Assembly: GCA_903772945.1 (NCBI GenBank)
Contig: CAICTM010000524.1
Span: 1 to 61,918, forward strand
Length of the DNA stretch: 61,918 bases
From: Seminavis robusta
Lineage: Eukaryota; Bacillariophyta; Bacillariophyceae; Naviculales; Naviculaceae
Direction of reading: 5' to 3'
Made by a program: the position numbers and the translations under genes. Shown in pieces: positions 22,800-33,900 of the stretch. The notes beneath the pieces were generated by a model, which was not told the origin of the DNA, searched no databases, and worked only from the letters and a program-made list of their open reading frames with translations. Every line of letters begins with the position of its first letter. Position 1 is the stretch's first letter.

Positions 22800-23586
22800 A
22801 AAGCAAGCACACTCCATTTTCCATATCTTCTTTGCTACGGTACAGCATGATACATACAGTACCAATACATTTTTAGTAATCGGTACATAACTTCCATATC
22901 ATTACTGCATCATCCTAAAAAGCTGTAGTTTGCAAGTGTGGTGGTCGGCTTGGGGCAGCTAGATTGCTTTGAATCCGATAACTCTTTCTTGTCAAGTATG
23001 CAAGCTCTGCCTGAAAGGCCAGGGTGCTTCTGGGCTCCTCCGCAAAAAAGGGCCACAAGGAAGCAGTTTTCAGGCAAGAAGAGTAGGTAGGCTACCACCC
23101 CAGTCTGGTTCTGCTTTCCGAACGAAAGCTTGCTTGGTGCGAATGGGGAACGCTTGCTTTAGATCTCCAATGTGGCAGCCACAAACAAGCGAGGCGACGA
23201 ATGTTCCTTGAGAGGAACAAGATTGAAGAAGTCGCACATCTGATTCCATACTGCACTAATCCTGGCGAAATGGCTTGGCAGATCTGATCAGTTAGTTGAA
23301 AGCAAGAGGAAAAGGTAGATGCGGGGCCAGATCAGCGATGAGGTCAGTTGGTGTGCTTAGCTCTGGGCCCTGGCCCTGGAAGGCTGGGTGACCTTGATTC
23401 GGAATCGAATACTAATAAGTTCATCAAGCATTTTACAGTTAGTTTGCAGTGTTTGGAGTATTGTAGCCGATTTATTTGAAAGGATGGACCATAACAGCAA
23501 GCCCAGGAGCGATAAGCAAGCCGGGGCAGGCATTGATTGACTAGTGATGATATCTTCAGTCAGCATCGTTTGATGAGCAGGACGAT
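22800..23586. other. Intergenic between convergent genes
   Basis: Holds the 3' ends of the plus-strand TPR-like gene and the minus-strand small membrane-protein gene. Nothing further recognised. Confidence 0.5.
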
Positions 23587-24255
23587 TCATGCATAGAGGA
23601 CAGAAGAATCTTCCATCGTGTGCGTGGGGTCGGGGGTTGGTATGGTCGCAACGATAGGCACTGCTTTCACTGGTTGTGGCGGTGGAAAGGTGGCCTCACG
23701 TTGTTGTTGCTCTTGTTGACTCTGTTGTTCTCCTTGGTTAGGACACATGCAACGCCGAATCACCCAAGCTATGCCGAGGACAACGAGAGCGCCTCCAAGA
23801 ATAATCCCAGCGATTGCAGCATAAACGCCAGCTTGAGTTCCGTGATCCCATTCACATCCGTAAGCAGCGCTGCATGCAGATGTAGTGCAGCAATCATAGC
23901 AAGAACGTGTACTGATAAAGGAGGCTATGAAGCAACGCGGGAACATGCAAGACAACAATTGCGGTCAAAGAATGTGTGAGGTTGAGGGATGAGGAGCGAG
24001 GGATCAATAGAAGGCCTTCGGCTACCAAGTCTCTACGGTATTTAACTCACTCGATGACCCACAACCAACATCTTCATATTTGAATCCATCTTTTGGTACA
24101 CAATAGGTCGTGCTTATGCTACAGTAGGCGGATACTGGAGCGGGTAGTTGAACTGTCAACAACGCAGAAACAAGGGCTACACTGTGTAGCAGGAACATTG
24201 ATGGCATACTAGTAGTTGGAGAAGAGCAGTAGAAGATCAAAAGTGATGGAGGCAA
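23587..24255 (-). CDS. Small secreted/type I membrane protein, unknown function
   Basis: Model: exons 24255-24051 and 23924-23587, giving 180 aa. The intron has a GTGAGT donor and a CATAG acceptor, phase 1. The start could also be the inner Met at residue 17 or 20, which gives a cleaner signal peptide (MFLLHSVALVSALLTVQLPA, then PVSA). The mature domain has several Cys (YCSISTTYC, CGSSS, then SCYDCCTTSACSAAYGCEW). One membrane helix follows (AAIAGIILGGALVVLGIAWV), with Arg/Cys next to it and a Gln- and Pro-rich cytoplasmic tail ending in LYA. I do not recognise the family. The topology (short Cys-rich ectodomain, one helix, Q/P tail) is what the sequence supports. The acceptor choice is the least certain part. 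Confidence 0.65.
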
Positions 24256-24906
24256 AAAGTCGTCTTGGGCTTATGGAATTGCGGGGCAGCTGGTAGCTTA
24301 GAAATGATGCATCGGATCACCAGGTGATGAGAACGGTACTGTGGGGTTCGGTTCTCAAAGAGACTTCCAATTTCGCTGGCTGATGCCGCCATAACTGTTC
24401 TCAAAGAAGAGTTCCAATTCCCTGGTGCCACGGCAACGTTGGCTATGGCCATGGTCCTGTTCGCACTCAACCAATACATACAGTAGATGCATAGCACAAG
24501 TCTATGCTCGACAGCCGGATAAAAGAGCAACGCTGCGGCAAGGATGTTGAGTGCACGTCCGTCATTATTTTTTGCGCGTCGGTCTGGGGAAGTCAAAACC
24601 GGAAAACCAGGGTCTCTCCTTCGCGCGAGCGGTTCACATCAACTTTACTTCATTCCCGCAGCTGCCTTTCACCCAACATCCCTGGCAGGGGTACCGGTAC
24701 TACTACTGCTACACGCAGTAATGTGGCACACATCGTTCCCTCTACCGTACTAGCTAGTAGTCTACCAGTCTACGGCACCTGGATCCATCAAGCTCATGGT
24801 CAAGGGTTCAGAACATCGTCGTTGAGTTCCAAGAAGAGAATCGAATCGAATCCAATCCAATCCAATCACTCATAGTGAGTCCTGCCAAGACTTATACTAG
24901 TAATTA
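24256..24906. other. Intergenic, no gene recognised
   Basis: Upstream of the small membrane-protein gene, so its promoter should be here. Short frames on both strands carry no motif. GAATCGAATCGAATCC-type simple repeats lie near 24840-24868, and a TACCGGTA palindrome at 24692. Confidence 0.5.
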
Positions 24907-25172
24907 TTTTTAAATTATCAGAATTTGATTTCAAATTGTGCACCTCAAGAGTGTTGCCAAGTGTTGCCAAGTGTTGCCGGCAACGTTGCCAGTGTTGCCG
25001 GCAACACTGGCAACACTTTTGTGGGACTCAATTTCAAACTGAATTTTGATTTCAAATTGAGTCCCACGAGGCATCTTGGCGATCGCCGGCGACATTGGCG
25101 ATATCGCCGGCGATCGCTGGGGATGTCCTTTTGAGTTCAATTTGAAATTAAAGTCTGCTAATTTAATTTTAA
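24907..25172. repeat. Foldback element with nested GC-rich palindromes
   Basis: The outer arms (about 24917-24938 and 25140-25161) are imperfect inverted repeats, CAGAATTTGATTTCAAATTG against the complement CAGACTTTAATTTCAAATTG. Inside, three blocks follow: a TGTTGCC array with GTTGCCGGCAAC palindromes (24951-25017), a hairpin with GTGGGACTCAATT arms (about 25021-25068), and a GGCGAT block with GATCGCCGGCGA palindromes (25077-25115). AT-rich flanks border it on both sides. It is non-coding. The exact ends and any target duplication are not certain. Confidence 0.7.
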
Positions 25173-25456
25173 TATTTTTACAACTTGTTCTTTTGACATG
25201 GTCTGTGCGTCGGCCGCTGGATCTTTGGCAGCAGAATGGGGTTGCGCAATAAACTCCCTAAACTAACAAAGATGACAAAGAGCCGGTGTGTCTGTTGACT
25301 CGAATGACAGTCAATTGCGCGCGGTTGCCGAATTAATTGCAGCCAAAACCCGCCAGCTGAGTAATAACATTCATAGTAGAGAACTGAAGGACTAGCTACT
25401 GGTACCTTGAACCAACTAGCTAGCTGATTCAAGTTCGTGTCGCGGTTTATTATTTT
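25173..25456. other. 3' flank of the sulfatase gene
   Basis: Short non-coding stretch with CTAGCTAGCTGA words near 25418; nothing else seen. Confidence 0.4.
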
Positions 25457-27652
25457 TTAGTCATTCTTTACTTTGTTGCTAACGGATTTCCCCACTCTCA
25501 TTATTGTAATCAGTAGCAACCAAAGCATCCCCGCCCCAACAATGTAGACAGCGGGCACCGTCAAGTAGACAAATGCCATGTGAACGAACGGGCTTTCAAT
25601 GTGCTCTTTGACTTGTTTTGGCAAATGGGCATTACGTTCGCTTGCTGGGGGCAATGGATGGTTGCGTTTCCCGTGGTATCGCGCTCTGGCCTTGTCCAAA
25701 GTGCGTTGCAGCTCAATACCAAGAGTACTGGAAGCAAAGTTGGAATCCCCAGCCAAATTGATCATTTCGGAAGGATCCGTGGTAAGATCGTACACCTCCC
25801 ATGTGTCGGGTATAGGCTCAGTTCTCTCCACGGGAGGTGGCAACCCGAATAAGAGCTCGAGAATTGCAGGTCGTTCACGATCAATCCGAACGTCTTTAAC
25901 ACCTGGTTCAGACCACGCCAGTGGATCGTCGTAGTATCTCATGAATTTAAGGACGTGATGATCGGAAGCTCTTTGAAACACGATTCCTTCAATTGACGTT
26001 GGTACGTCCTTGGTGCTGTCATGCGCATCGTATCCAATGGCATTGTACTTCCAATTTCCCAGAAAACGAATAATGGGATAGAGTCGAACGATCGGGTGGA
26101 CTTGCTGCTGACCCTTGGATATTTCGTCCCTCAGTTGAAAGTAGCTAATGGCTGCGGTAGTAGTGGTATCATCAATGTCGTATTCGGTTGGTGCCACAGC
26201 TGCCGTAATCGCGTCGCCGCCATGTTCTTCTTGTCGCGTCGCCATGAGAGGCGTCAAATCTCGGCCGGGAAGAGGATGGACTTCGGTGTGGGTGTGACGA
26301 AGTTTCTCCTGGATTTTATGGATGGTTGTCGTGTTCAGAGCTGCCAAGGATAGCAGGGTTGGTAGTACATCCAAGCTCTGCGTCGGCGTCTCTGCAATTG
26401 TAGTTGTAGCGTCATGCTTCCTTCGAGGGTCTCTGACAATAAAGGGGATATGGAGGGCCTCTTCATAACCCTGATACCATTTTTGGAACATGCCCCCATG
26501 AGCACCGTTCATGTCACCGTGATCTGCTGTAAACACCCGAACGGTATTATCGGCAAACACGGCGGATAGGTCCAGCCGTGTCATGACACGATGAACGTGT
26601 TCATCCACGGTTTGAATCAAAAAGAGATATAGTCTCAAAAACAATTTCCAGAATACGGGAAAGGGTAGCATCCGGTGGAGTCTAGTGGCATATTGATGCT
26701 GAACCGCTGGTTTGTGATTGTCCAAGAGGTTTTCGTCAAAGGTGGGTGGTAGCGGTACTTCTTCGAGTGGGTGGTCTAACACTAATAAAGAAGAATACAA
26801 TGGAACCACCAGTGCCGGCAACAAAGGCAATTCTGCGACACAAATGTCATGCGGGTTGACAAAATTCAACGCCACAATCCACGGTTTGTTGGGAATACCG
26901 CTCTTCTCGTTTTGTATGTATTGTTGTTCCTTTTCCCAAAGTAGCTCTTGAAACTGTTGGAAATAGTTGGGATCTCGTTTCAATCCCAGATTGGAAAAAC
27001 TAGTACCGTGTGGTTCGGGACCTATCCACCTGTCCCAGCCCCACTTGTCGAGCCGATTGGCATCTCGGTATGCTTGTGGCTCTTGTACAATATATCCCTC
27101 CTGGTCTATAATATCTTCAAAGGACATATGCCATTTGCCAATGAAATAGGTATCATAACCAGCGGCACGAAAGTAGTGGCCCATGGTGGGGACATCGTTG
27201 AGTTGTAACCAACTCATGGCATCATCATTGGCAGCTTTCGCCAATCCATACGTTTGAGTGACACCATGCACAGATGGCATTTGGCCGGTATAAAGAGTGG
27301 CTCGAGAGGGAGAACAAGCCATGGAAGAAGTTCTGTGGGACACAAACTGTGTGGAACCAGACCCATGATGAGTGAATGCATTTTTGCCTGGCAGGTTCTT
27401 CAGCCAATTATTGACATGATTCGGTAGATAATGAGGAGGATACCTTTCTTGATCTACCACAATCATTATGATGTTGGGATGTTTCTCGGATGATTCATTG
27501 AATATGGTGGAAGATTCTGTAGTATGGTGTGATTCTTCTTGGACGGATCCAACAAGCTCGATTTGTAGCACCAAAACGAACAACAGAGACGCAATCATAA
27601 TACGAGACCGGGATCTTGACATCGTGAAAGATTTTCGGGTAAAGAGTGCCAT
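25457..27652 (-). CDS. Membrane-anchored sulfatase (arylsulfatase-type, alkaline phosphatase superfamily)
   Basis: 731 aa, one exon. The N-terminus is a hydrophobic signal or anchor (MIASLLFVLVLQIELVGS, from about residue 19). The sulfatase core starts at HPNIIMIVVDQ (~59-67); the second metal-binding Asp usually found there is Gln68. The signature CSPSRATLYTGQ has Cys113, the residue converted to formylglycine in type I sulfatases. Further motifs are YFIGKWHMSFED, VALNFVNPHDI and FTADHGDMNGAHGGMF, then YEEALHIPFIVRDP. The chain ends with one membrane helix (FVYLTVPAVYIVGAGMLWLL) and a short basic tail. It should act outside the cell or in the secretory pathway, cleaving sulfate esters, possibly from sulfated polysaccharides; the substrate is not deducible. 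It needs a formylglycine-generating enzyme, not found in this window. Confidence 0.88.
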   Translation of the reverse strand: MALFTRKSFTMSRSRSRIMIASLLFVLVLQIELVGSVQEESHHTTESSTIFNESSEKHPNIIMIVVDQERYPPHYLPNHVNNWLKNLPGKNAFTHHGSGSTQFVSHRTSSMACSPSRATLYTGQMPSVHGVTQTYGLAKAANDDAMSWLQLNDVPTMGHYFRAAGYDTYFIGKWHMSFEDIIDQEGYIVQEPQAYRDANRLDKWGWDRWIGPEPHGTSFSNLGLKRDPNYFQQFQELLWEKEQQYIQNEKSGIPNKPWIVALNFVNPHDICVAELPLLPALVVPLYSSLLVLDHPLEEVPLPPTFDENLLDNHKPAVQHQYATRLHRMLPFPVFWKLFLRLYLFLIQTVDEHVHRVMTRLDLSAVFADNTVRVFTADHGDMNGAHGGMFQKWYQGYEEALHIPFIVRDPRRKHDATTTIAETPTQSLDVLPTLLSLAALNTTTIHKIQEKLRHTHTEVHPLPGRDLTPLMATRQEEHGGDAITAAVAPTEYDIDDTTTTAAISYFQLRDEISKGQQQVHPIVRLYPIIRFLGNWKYNAIGYDAHDSTKDVPTSIEGIVFQRASDHHVLKFMRYYDDPLAWSEPGVKDVRIDRERPAILELLFGLPPPVERTEPIPDTWEVYDLTTDPSEMINLAGDSNFASSTLGIELQRTLDKARARYHGKRNHPLPPASERNAHLPKQVKEHIESPFVHMAFVYLTVPAVYIVGAGMLWLLLITIMRVGKSVSNKVKND

Positions 27653-29581
27653 TACATATACTTCTTCGTCTCCTCAAACGTGCTAATCAATCTCATCCGA
27701 CCGAAGGGTGGTGGATTGGTGGATGATCTTCTGAAGAAGCGAAAAAATGAGGCACCGTAAAAGATATAAACCGGCGGGGCTGTAAACACAAGCAGGCAGA
27801 TCGAAATGATCAAGTCGTTGCGATCAAGGTGGCAACAAGAGGGGTGCGTTTCAAGATGGCCTGCGGCAGCTGGCAGGGGACTCGACTCGTCACTCTTGTC
27901 TGAACCAATGCAGTGGCACAAACAAGCTAGGATCAGACTAACTACAGTCGTACTAGGTATAGGAAAGCTACAGGTCTGTAGTCGTAGGGTGTCTGTATGG
28001 AACGATAGTAGCCAGGCTTGTTGATCGTCAAGAGTTGCTTCCACTGTACATGTGGCGACATCTTCAAGAGCAAGAGGCACTTCTTTTTCTCGGTTGGAGA
28101 CCTGGATGGAGAAGGCCTAACTGGGGGGTTTAGCAACCACTCTAAGTCGCAGCCAGTGGGCACGTATGTGTTGATCAGGAAACAACTCATGATGATGGAG
28201 GTTGCTTGCTTGTTCAGATGATAGATGCCCCTCCTCCTGAGAAGCGACCCACCGTCCAACCACTGGCACTCGCTATGGCAAGCCCTCAAGTAAAGGGGCA
28301 CGAACTGTAGAGCTGAGTTGTTGTGGCTGATTCCTTACCCAGCCAGTTTCCCCAAACTCAGTCGAAAAGGGGAGGAGCCATCGCAGGCATGGAGCAACTA
28401 AATAGCGTTGCGTTTACAGTTTCCTTTCGCTGCCTTCATTGCGTTTGCCAGCCAGTTCATCATCTCCAGCCAATCTCCAGTGTAGCCGGAAATAAAGGTA
28501 ACTCCATTGTCGTCCTGCTTCCTCCACCAATGATCCTCTAGCCTCTCTATCCTACTAGCTAGTACAGTACTAGAGTACTGTACCTGCTAGCTTGCTATGC
28601 ATACTCACCGACTCGACTCGACTCGACTCATCTAATCATGAATGTGGCTGGTGCGCTGAATACTGAGGAAGGTTCGTTTGATGTATGTTTGTATGTTTGC
28701 TTCCGCGTACCGTAGCTCTACTATTTGAAAATAGTACGTGAGTGTTCTTTACCTACCTTGAAGGGCAACATCGTAAAACCTTCTACTACAGGAGTACTTC
28801 AACCTGGGACCGATTTCCAATTGCTCAACATGACCGGTCAGACGGTCCTCTAAACCTTTGCATAAAGAAGTGACAGCATAACGAAATTGTAGAGCTATTG
28901 TAGAGTCTTCGCAGCTGGTGAAGAAGGAACGATTGTTCTCTGAGGGCAATGCATTTAGCCTCCTGTAGTTGGGTGACATAAGGAAGGGTCATTAATGCAC
29001 AATTTATTTGTGACCTTTAGGATTCTTATCAACTGGTACCGTCATAGCTACCGGTAGTAGCTGTAGCTAGCTAGCTTGGTGGCTATCGTATCTCACCAGG
29101 AGTCACCGAAAGGCCAAGAGCTACTAGAGGTCAAGACTTGAGAGTCTGAGACCTACGATGCCAAGCGGTATTTGATCAGCTAGACTAGACTATTCATGTA
29201 GCCAATACACTCCACTCCTCTTCCTCAGAATTCTTATCCTGTGCTTTGTTCTTGTCTCCCTTCTAGCCTTCGCTGAACTTGTTAGCTACTTACTTCGTTG
29301 CTGCATACACACATCCATAACGCAATTGCTTGCTTGGACTGTTTGACTTTTTGCTAGCTAGACTAGACTAGACTAGTAGCTGCTGTGTTGGAATTAAATC
29401 GAATCTCGCTTGCGAAGGTTTCCTCCGGACATCCTTACATCACCGAGACCAGAAGCTACGAAGAGGAGATCTGGAAAAGCGAAGCTCCTGTCATAAAAAA
29501 TCGAAAAGAAGCCAACCACTACTACCACCACCACCCACTACTACTTTCATCCAGTATCTATCTATCTATTCTGCCATCAAC
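27653..29581. other. Intergenic between divergent genes
   Basis: Lies between the sulfatase start (minus) and the second TPR-like gene (plus). A 142-codon minus frame at 27652-28080 has a hydrophobic stretch but no family signal and is not called. Simple repeats: CGACT tract near 28609-28630, CTAGCTAG words, and TACCGGTA at 29049. The last ~80 bases before 29582 are CCA- and ATCT-repeat rich, probably the 5' leader. Confidence 0.5.
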
Positions 29582-30466
29582 ATGAGTTCTTGCGCCAAGA
29601 CTGTCGAATCCGTGTTGAAACTGAACACCAAGGGAACCAAGCTGTTGCAATCCAAGAAATACTCCAAGGCCATCACTGCCTTTTCGTCCTGCCTGACCAA
29701 GGTCAAGGACCTGCTCGCCACTCACGACCATGATGATGATGATGACCTAGAAGATGAATTCGACGACCTCTTCTCTACCACTTCCTCCCCCGCGGAAGAA
29801 CTCTCTCGCTACTCCTTTGCCTTTCGTTTTCTTCCAAACACACCGGACAGCAACCACATGTCCTCCTCGTCCTTTACGGATGACGACACGGTCGCCACCA
29901 CGGAACCACAAGAACAAGAAGAACAAGAAGAAGCCACTACCCCTAGCAATGACCACAGCTTTCAAAGTCCCATTCTGATTGTCTTGGACGATGTCCGCGG
30001 CAGTCGACGACGCTCTCGTTCTAGCAGTTCCAGCTCTTCGTCATTTGACCAAAAACCCATGGTCAAGCTCTCCTTTGCCATTCTCTACAACTTGGCCATT
30101 TCCTTTCATCTCTCGGCACTTGCTGCACAACACACCAAGAAGAACGACGACCGACAACACCGTCGTCTCCAAAAGGCATTGACACTGTACCAGACCGCTT
30201 ACAATCTCATTCATCAAGAACACAAAAAACAAGAATGCATGGTGGTCGGAGTCATGGAGTCCATGGCACTGCTCAACAACTTGGGACATGTCCATTGGTT
30301 GCTCGACCAAAGACAAGAGGCTCAAGCCTGTTTTGAAGAAATGCTGGGCAGTGTCGTCTGGGTCACTCATTGTGGAGATCAAAAACGCGTCTTTCAGTTT
30401 GATCTATTCTTTCACAATGCCTTGTCACACGTGTTGCAGCCCAAGCAGTCCGCTGCGGCGGCCTAA
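29582..30466 (+). CDS. TPR-like family protein, paralogue 2
   Basis: 294 aa, one exon; the longest of the four family members because of an acidic and Glu/Gln-rich insert at ~48-125. Family landmarks: KLNTKGTKLLQSKKYSKAIT (first helix pair), FQSPILIV in place of the FIF.PI box, a Ser/Arg patch (RRRSRSSSSSSSS), LSFAILYNLAISFHLSAL, LYQTAYNLI, VMESMALLNNLGHVHWLLDQ and VVWVTHCGDQKRVFQFDLFF, ending SAAAA. The Ser/Arg and acidic inserts are low complexity and could be regulatory or simply expanded. Role unknown; scaffold function is inferred from the TPR-like helices. Confidence 0.8.
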   Translation: MSSCAKTVESVLKLNTKGTKLLQSKKYSKAITAFSSCLTKVKDLLATHDHDDDDDLEDEFDDLFSTTSSPAEELSRYSFAFRFLPNTPDSNHMSSSSFTDDDTVATTEPQEQEEQEEATTPSNDHSFQSPILIVLDDVRGSRRRSRSSSSSSSSFDQKPMVKLSFAILYNLAISFHLSALAAQHTKKNDDRQHRRLQKALTLYQTAYNLIHQEHKKQECMVVGVMESMALLNNLGHVHWLLDQRQEAQACFEEMLGSVVWVTHCGDQKRVFQFDLFFHNALSHVLQPKQSAAAA

Positions 30467-31693
30467 GCAAGATAAGGACGCAACTCGCTCATCAGTTGCT
30501 TGTATACTTCCTTATGATAATGATGCCAAGGCTCCCTCCCTCCCTCCTGTGCCCCTCCATGTACAATTCCGAGGCTGCACAAAACCAACACGATCATTTG
30601 TTTGCTAATATACCCACATACATACATGAGATACATAAACACTACTTATTCTACTACATATTTCATGCTAATCACCTCAGTAGGGCTGCGTTCTACCGTA
30701 TGCATCTATCTATCGATTAGGTTGAGCCCCGCCACCCCCCAGCAGTCAATCCCCACCAAACCCGTGTCTCGCCACACAACTACTACTGGTAGCTAGGATG
30801 TTCACGGGCGACCTATCAAGGAAGCTCACCAAAGACGTTACCTGCACCCGAGTTCCATGAACTTTGTTGCAACTGGCTGCAGACTAGGCAAGAAAGAAAA
30901 GGCACAAACAACTTGTGTCAAGTTTTCAGTGCCTCAACACTGGAATGGAAGACAACATTGGGGCAACCCAACGAAACCTCAAATTAGATTGGCTGGGCAA
31001 ATACTTTGACCGCGCTCCAAGAGAATGAAAAGGTAGAAGATTAGACTCTTACGCCAAAAAACTTCCTTCAACTACATTCTCCAAAACTTTGCAATCAAAG
31101 ACTCACACCACCCGCGACCTTCAGCAAAGGAACATCATGCATCGAAGTTAGTTAGCACCATAGTATGGCGAGACAGCCCAATCAGCAGTGTCAAGGCAGA
31201 CCTTCGGGACATGACACTGCAGTCTACCATATGCAATAGGGAGCGACTCAAAATCCTAAAATGATCCAGAGAATCGCCGGAGAAGCCAATCAATCAACTT
31301 GTGCAATAAAAGTCTGTGGAGCCTGCCCAAACAATCCCACGCTTCACCAGTACCATAGAAGCATGGAAATGTCAGGCCAAACAACCCAAAAAGTTACCAT
31401 TCTAGCTAGCCTGTGTTGCGAGCTGTCTCAGTAAAATCAACAGTAACTTAGTTGAGTCACTTTGCTACGGTTGAGTTAGGAAATTTGCATGAAAGACTTC
31501 TTCTTTACACCATTTCCAAACACACAGATCAATCAGTGCATTGCAACCACGCCTGGAGACCTGATGGAACCTGTACCATATGTATGTCATCATTGCCAAA
31601 CTAGGAAGCGTACGTGCCAAGTTTCCTAGAGCCTTAGGGCATCACGTAGCCATCAATCAATCATTCCATTCATTCACCCTTTTAAACGTAAAT
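30467..31693. other. Intergenic between convergent genes
   Basis: Holds the 3' ends of the TPR-like gene and the alkaline phosphatase gene. No gene, repeat or RNA recognised in about 1.2 kb. Confidence 0.5.
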
Positions 31694-33900
31694 TCAAGCC
31701 AAGCTCTGCACAATCTGGATAGCTTCCATGGAGATATAGAGCTTCTCCGTCGTGGGTGCGTAGACTGTGATTCCGGGAAGATTCACCCTGACACCATTGT
31801 TCAAGAAGTAGTCTGTTCCCAGGGGGAACACAAAGCCCTCAACCAAGGCGTGGGGGTTGGTCTCTTTACTCAAGTCAACACTCCAAGTCAAAGAGGTAGT
31901 ATCGAGATCCACAAACAGATCTCGATTGAGCTTGGACAAGCCTCCCAAGGCGTCAGCAGCAATCTTGCCAAGATCAGTGTTCAAAATGGCGCCCTTGGGG
32001 ACGTCCATACCGTAGAACCACAAGGGCACTGTACGGACGTATGGGGGATCATGAGCACGAAAAGTCAGTGTTGTTTGTAGGCTCGGGAGTGGATTTGGCT
32101 GCGCCAAACGCTACGTACCATCTTCTGCATTGTGACCATGAGAGCTCCAGCCAGCAATGGTGTAACTATGGGAGACAATGCGAGACATCGCATAGTTCAA
32201 TGGAATTTTATCCGATGGATTGGAAAGGAATTTGTCGGAGTACCTGTCACTGTACTCAAGGATTTGCTGGGCTTCGTTGTCAGTAATGTTGATACTCCAG
32301 TTTTCCAGGATAGATGCCTTCAAGAGTGCAACGGTAGCATTTTCCTCGGGGACGCCCATTTTCTATGACATTGCGAATAAAGGTAGGATGCATGAGTGGA
32401 GTTTTGCAGGCGGCGGCATTATGCGTTTTGTGCTACTCACCTCCACAACCGCCTCGGAAGTCATCCTCATACCGAGCAAGGGTTCTCGAGCAAACTCAAC
32501 TGGAGGTTGTTCGATCATGATCAATTCAGTTTTGTGAGCAGCATGGACTCTGGCGTTGTGAATGTCGTCACACCCATAAAATTGTTTCGTCTGCACTTAC
32601 CAGTGCGGTCGACATACTCGAATTTGTAGCTTCCAACCTTGAGTCCTCCTGTGTTGTGGTCGGGCTGAGCCATCACCAGAGTATCAGTTTCCTTGGCGAA
32701 ATCAACGCTGGACGAAAGAATGCACTGCAATCTGAGCAAATCTCGCGGAAAACGTCGTATGGCATTGCGCATTTTGCTAGCCAGCCAGACCACTTACCTG
32801 ACTTTCACAGCGTCATCCCATGCAATAAAGTCTGTCACCATCCAGATGGGCTGGCCATCATCAAAAGTGTTGTAAAGACAGTGTTAGAGTACCAATCGCA
32901 AAGTCTCTGCATGCAACACACCGCCAAACCTCGAGAAAGGAGCACTTACGTCGTTTGCGTGACCAGCCCAGTCCACCTGAGACCCTTCGACCATGAGGAA
33001 GAACCCGGCAGGGTTTTGAGACAAGATCTCAATTGCCTTGTCGGTCATTTCCGCCAAGGATGGCTCGGTCTGGGCAATGAACTGACGATCAATATCAGGA
33101 GCCATGTGGCTGGAAGCAAAGCTGCACCAAGCCTTGGTTCCGGGCTTGACGTCCATGGCCATCATTTCTTGCCTGGTATAACACAAATCGTAGCCACGGG
33201 AGACGAGCTCATCCTCCAAGTTGAGACAGTCGTCACGGGCGCCAGTTTGACGGTTCGACGATGAGTATTCCCCTTCATCGGTTTGCCTGCCAACTTCCAC
33301 AAAGGGGGTGGTTCCAGTTGTGTTGTAGCATTCCGGCTTGGGAAGCATGTTGTTTCTGCCACCGCCCATGACGACATCGATACCATTAAAGACCATGTGC
33401 CTTGCAATTTCCTGTTCCTTGGAGCGCGAGTCCACGTGAGCTGCAAAACCCGCGGGAGTAGCATGGGTGACCCGGCTGGTCGAAACAAGGCCAGTGGACA
33501 TTCCCAATTTCTTGGCAGCTTCGAGGATTGTAGGAATGGGTGCGTAGGCAGGCCAAAGGTCTCTTTCGTTGAGGTTGGTCAGCACGTCCTCACGACGAGG
33601 ACCCACCGCGATGAACTTGTCCGTGGTCAGTTGACCCGTCGAGAGGGCAGTTCCTCCCGGAGCTGAATCGGTCATGATGGAGTTTGCCATATATGGCTGG
33701 TGCCTTCCACTTGACATCTCGTCCACCTGCAAAGGCGCATTCTTGTACCAACGTGCAAGTCCCAGGACACCGTTGTCACAGCCATCCGGGATCAGCATTA
33801 TGATGTTCTTGAACTTTTTCTGTTGGGCACTCGCAGCTCCCGTCACCGAGAGGGCGAGCACTGCCGAAAGGAAACCAGCGCAATTCCAAATCATCATCAT
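31694..33900 (-). CDS. PhoA-type alkaline phosphatase
   Basis: Model: exons 33900-32950, 32850-32798, 32707-32601, 32547-32441, 32362-32119 and 32028-31694, giving 598 aa. The five introns are 53-99 bp with GTAAGT, GTAAGT, GTAAGT, GTGAGT and GTACGT donors; all phases match. A signal peptide is clear (FLSAVLALSVTGAASA, cleaved near residue 25). Catalytic features: TDSAPGGTALSTG with Ser79 as the phosphorylated residue, the metal-ligand block MVEGSQVDWAGHAND (Glu305, Asp310, His314), PDHNTGG (Asp351-His352), and SSHGHNAEDVPLWFYG (His483 probably aligned with the third zinc ligand). The last two blocks are restored only by splicing, which supports the model. It is a secreted phosphomonoesterase; in phytoplankton this family is commonly induced by phosphate shortage, but no promoter motif is claimed here. 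The C-terminal ~60 residues are hydrophobic but without a clear anchor. Confidence 0.9.

Noticed and set aside
22083..22865. 260-codon minus-strand frame over TPR paralogue 1
   Set aside because: Lies wholly antisense to a gene supported by three paralogues; it has no motif. The same-length antisense frame at 51550-52332 is likewise a shadow.
27652..28080. 142-codon minus-strand frame upstream of the sulfatase
   Set aside because: One hydrophobic stretch only; it overlaps the expected sulfatase promoter.
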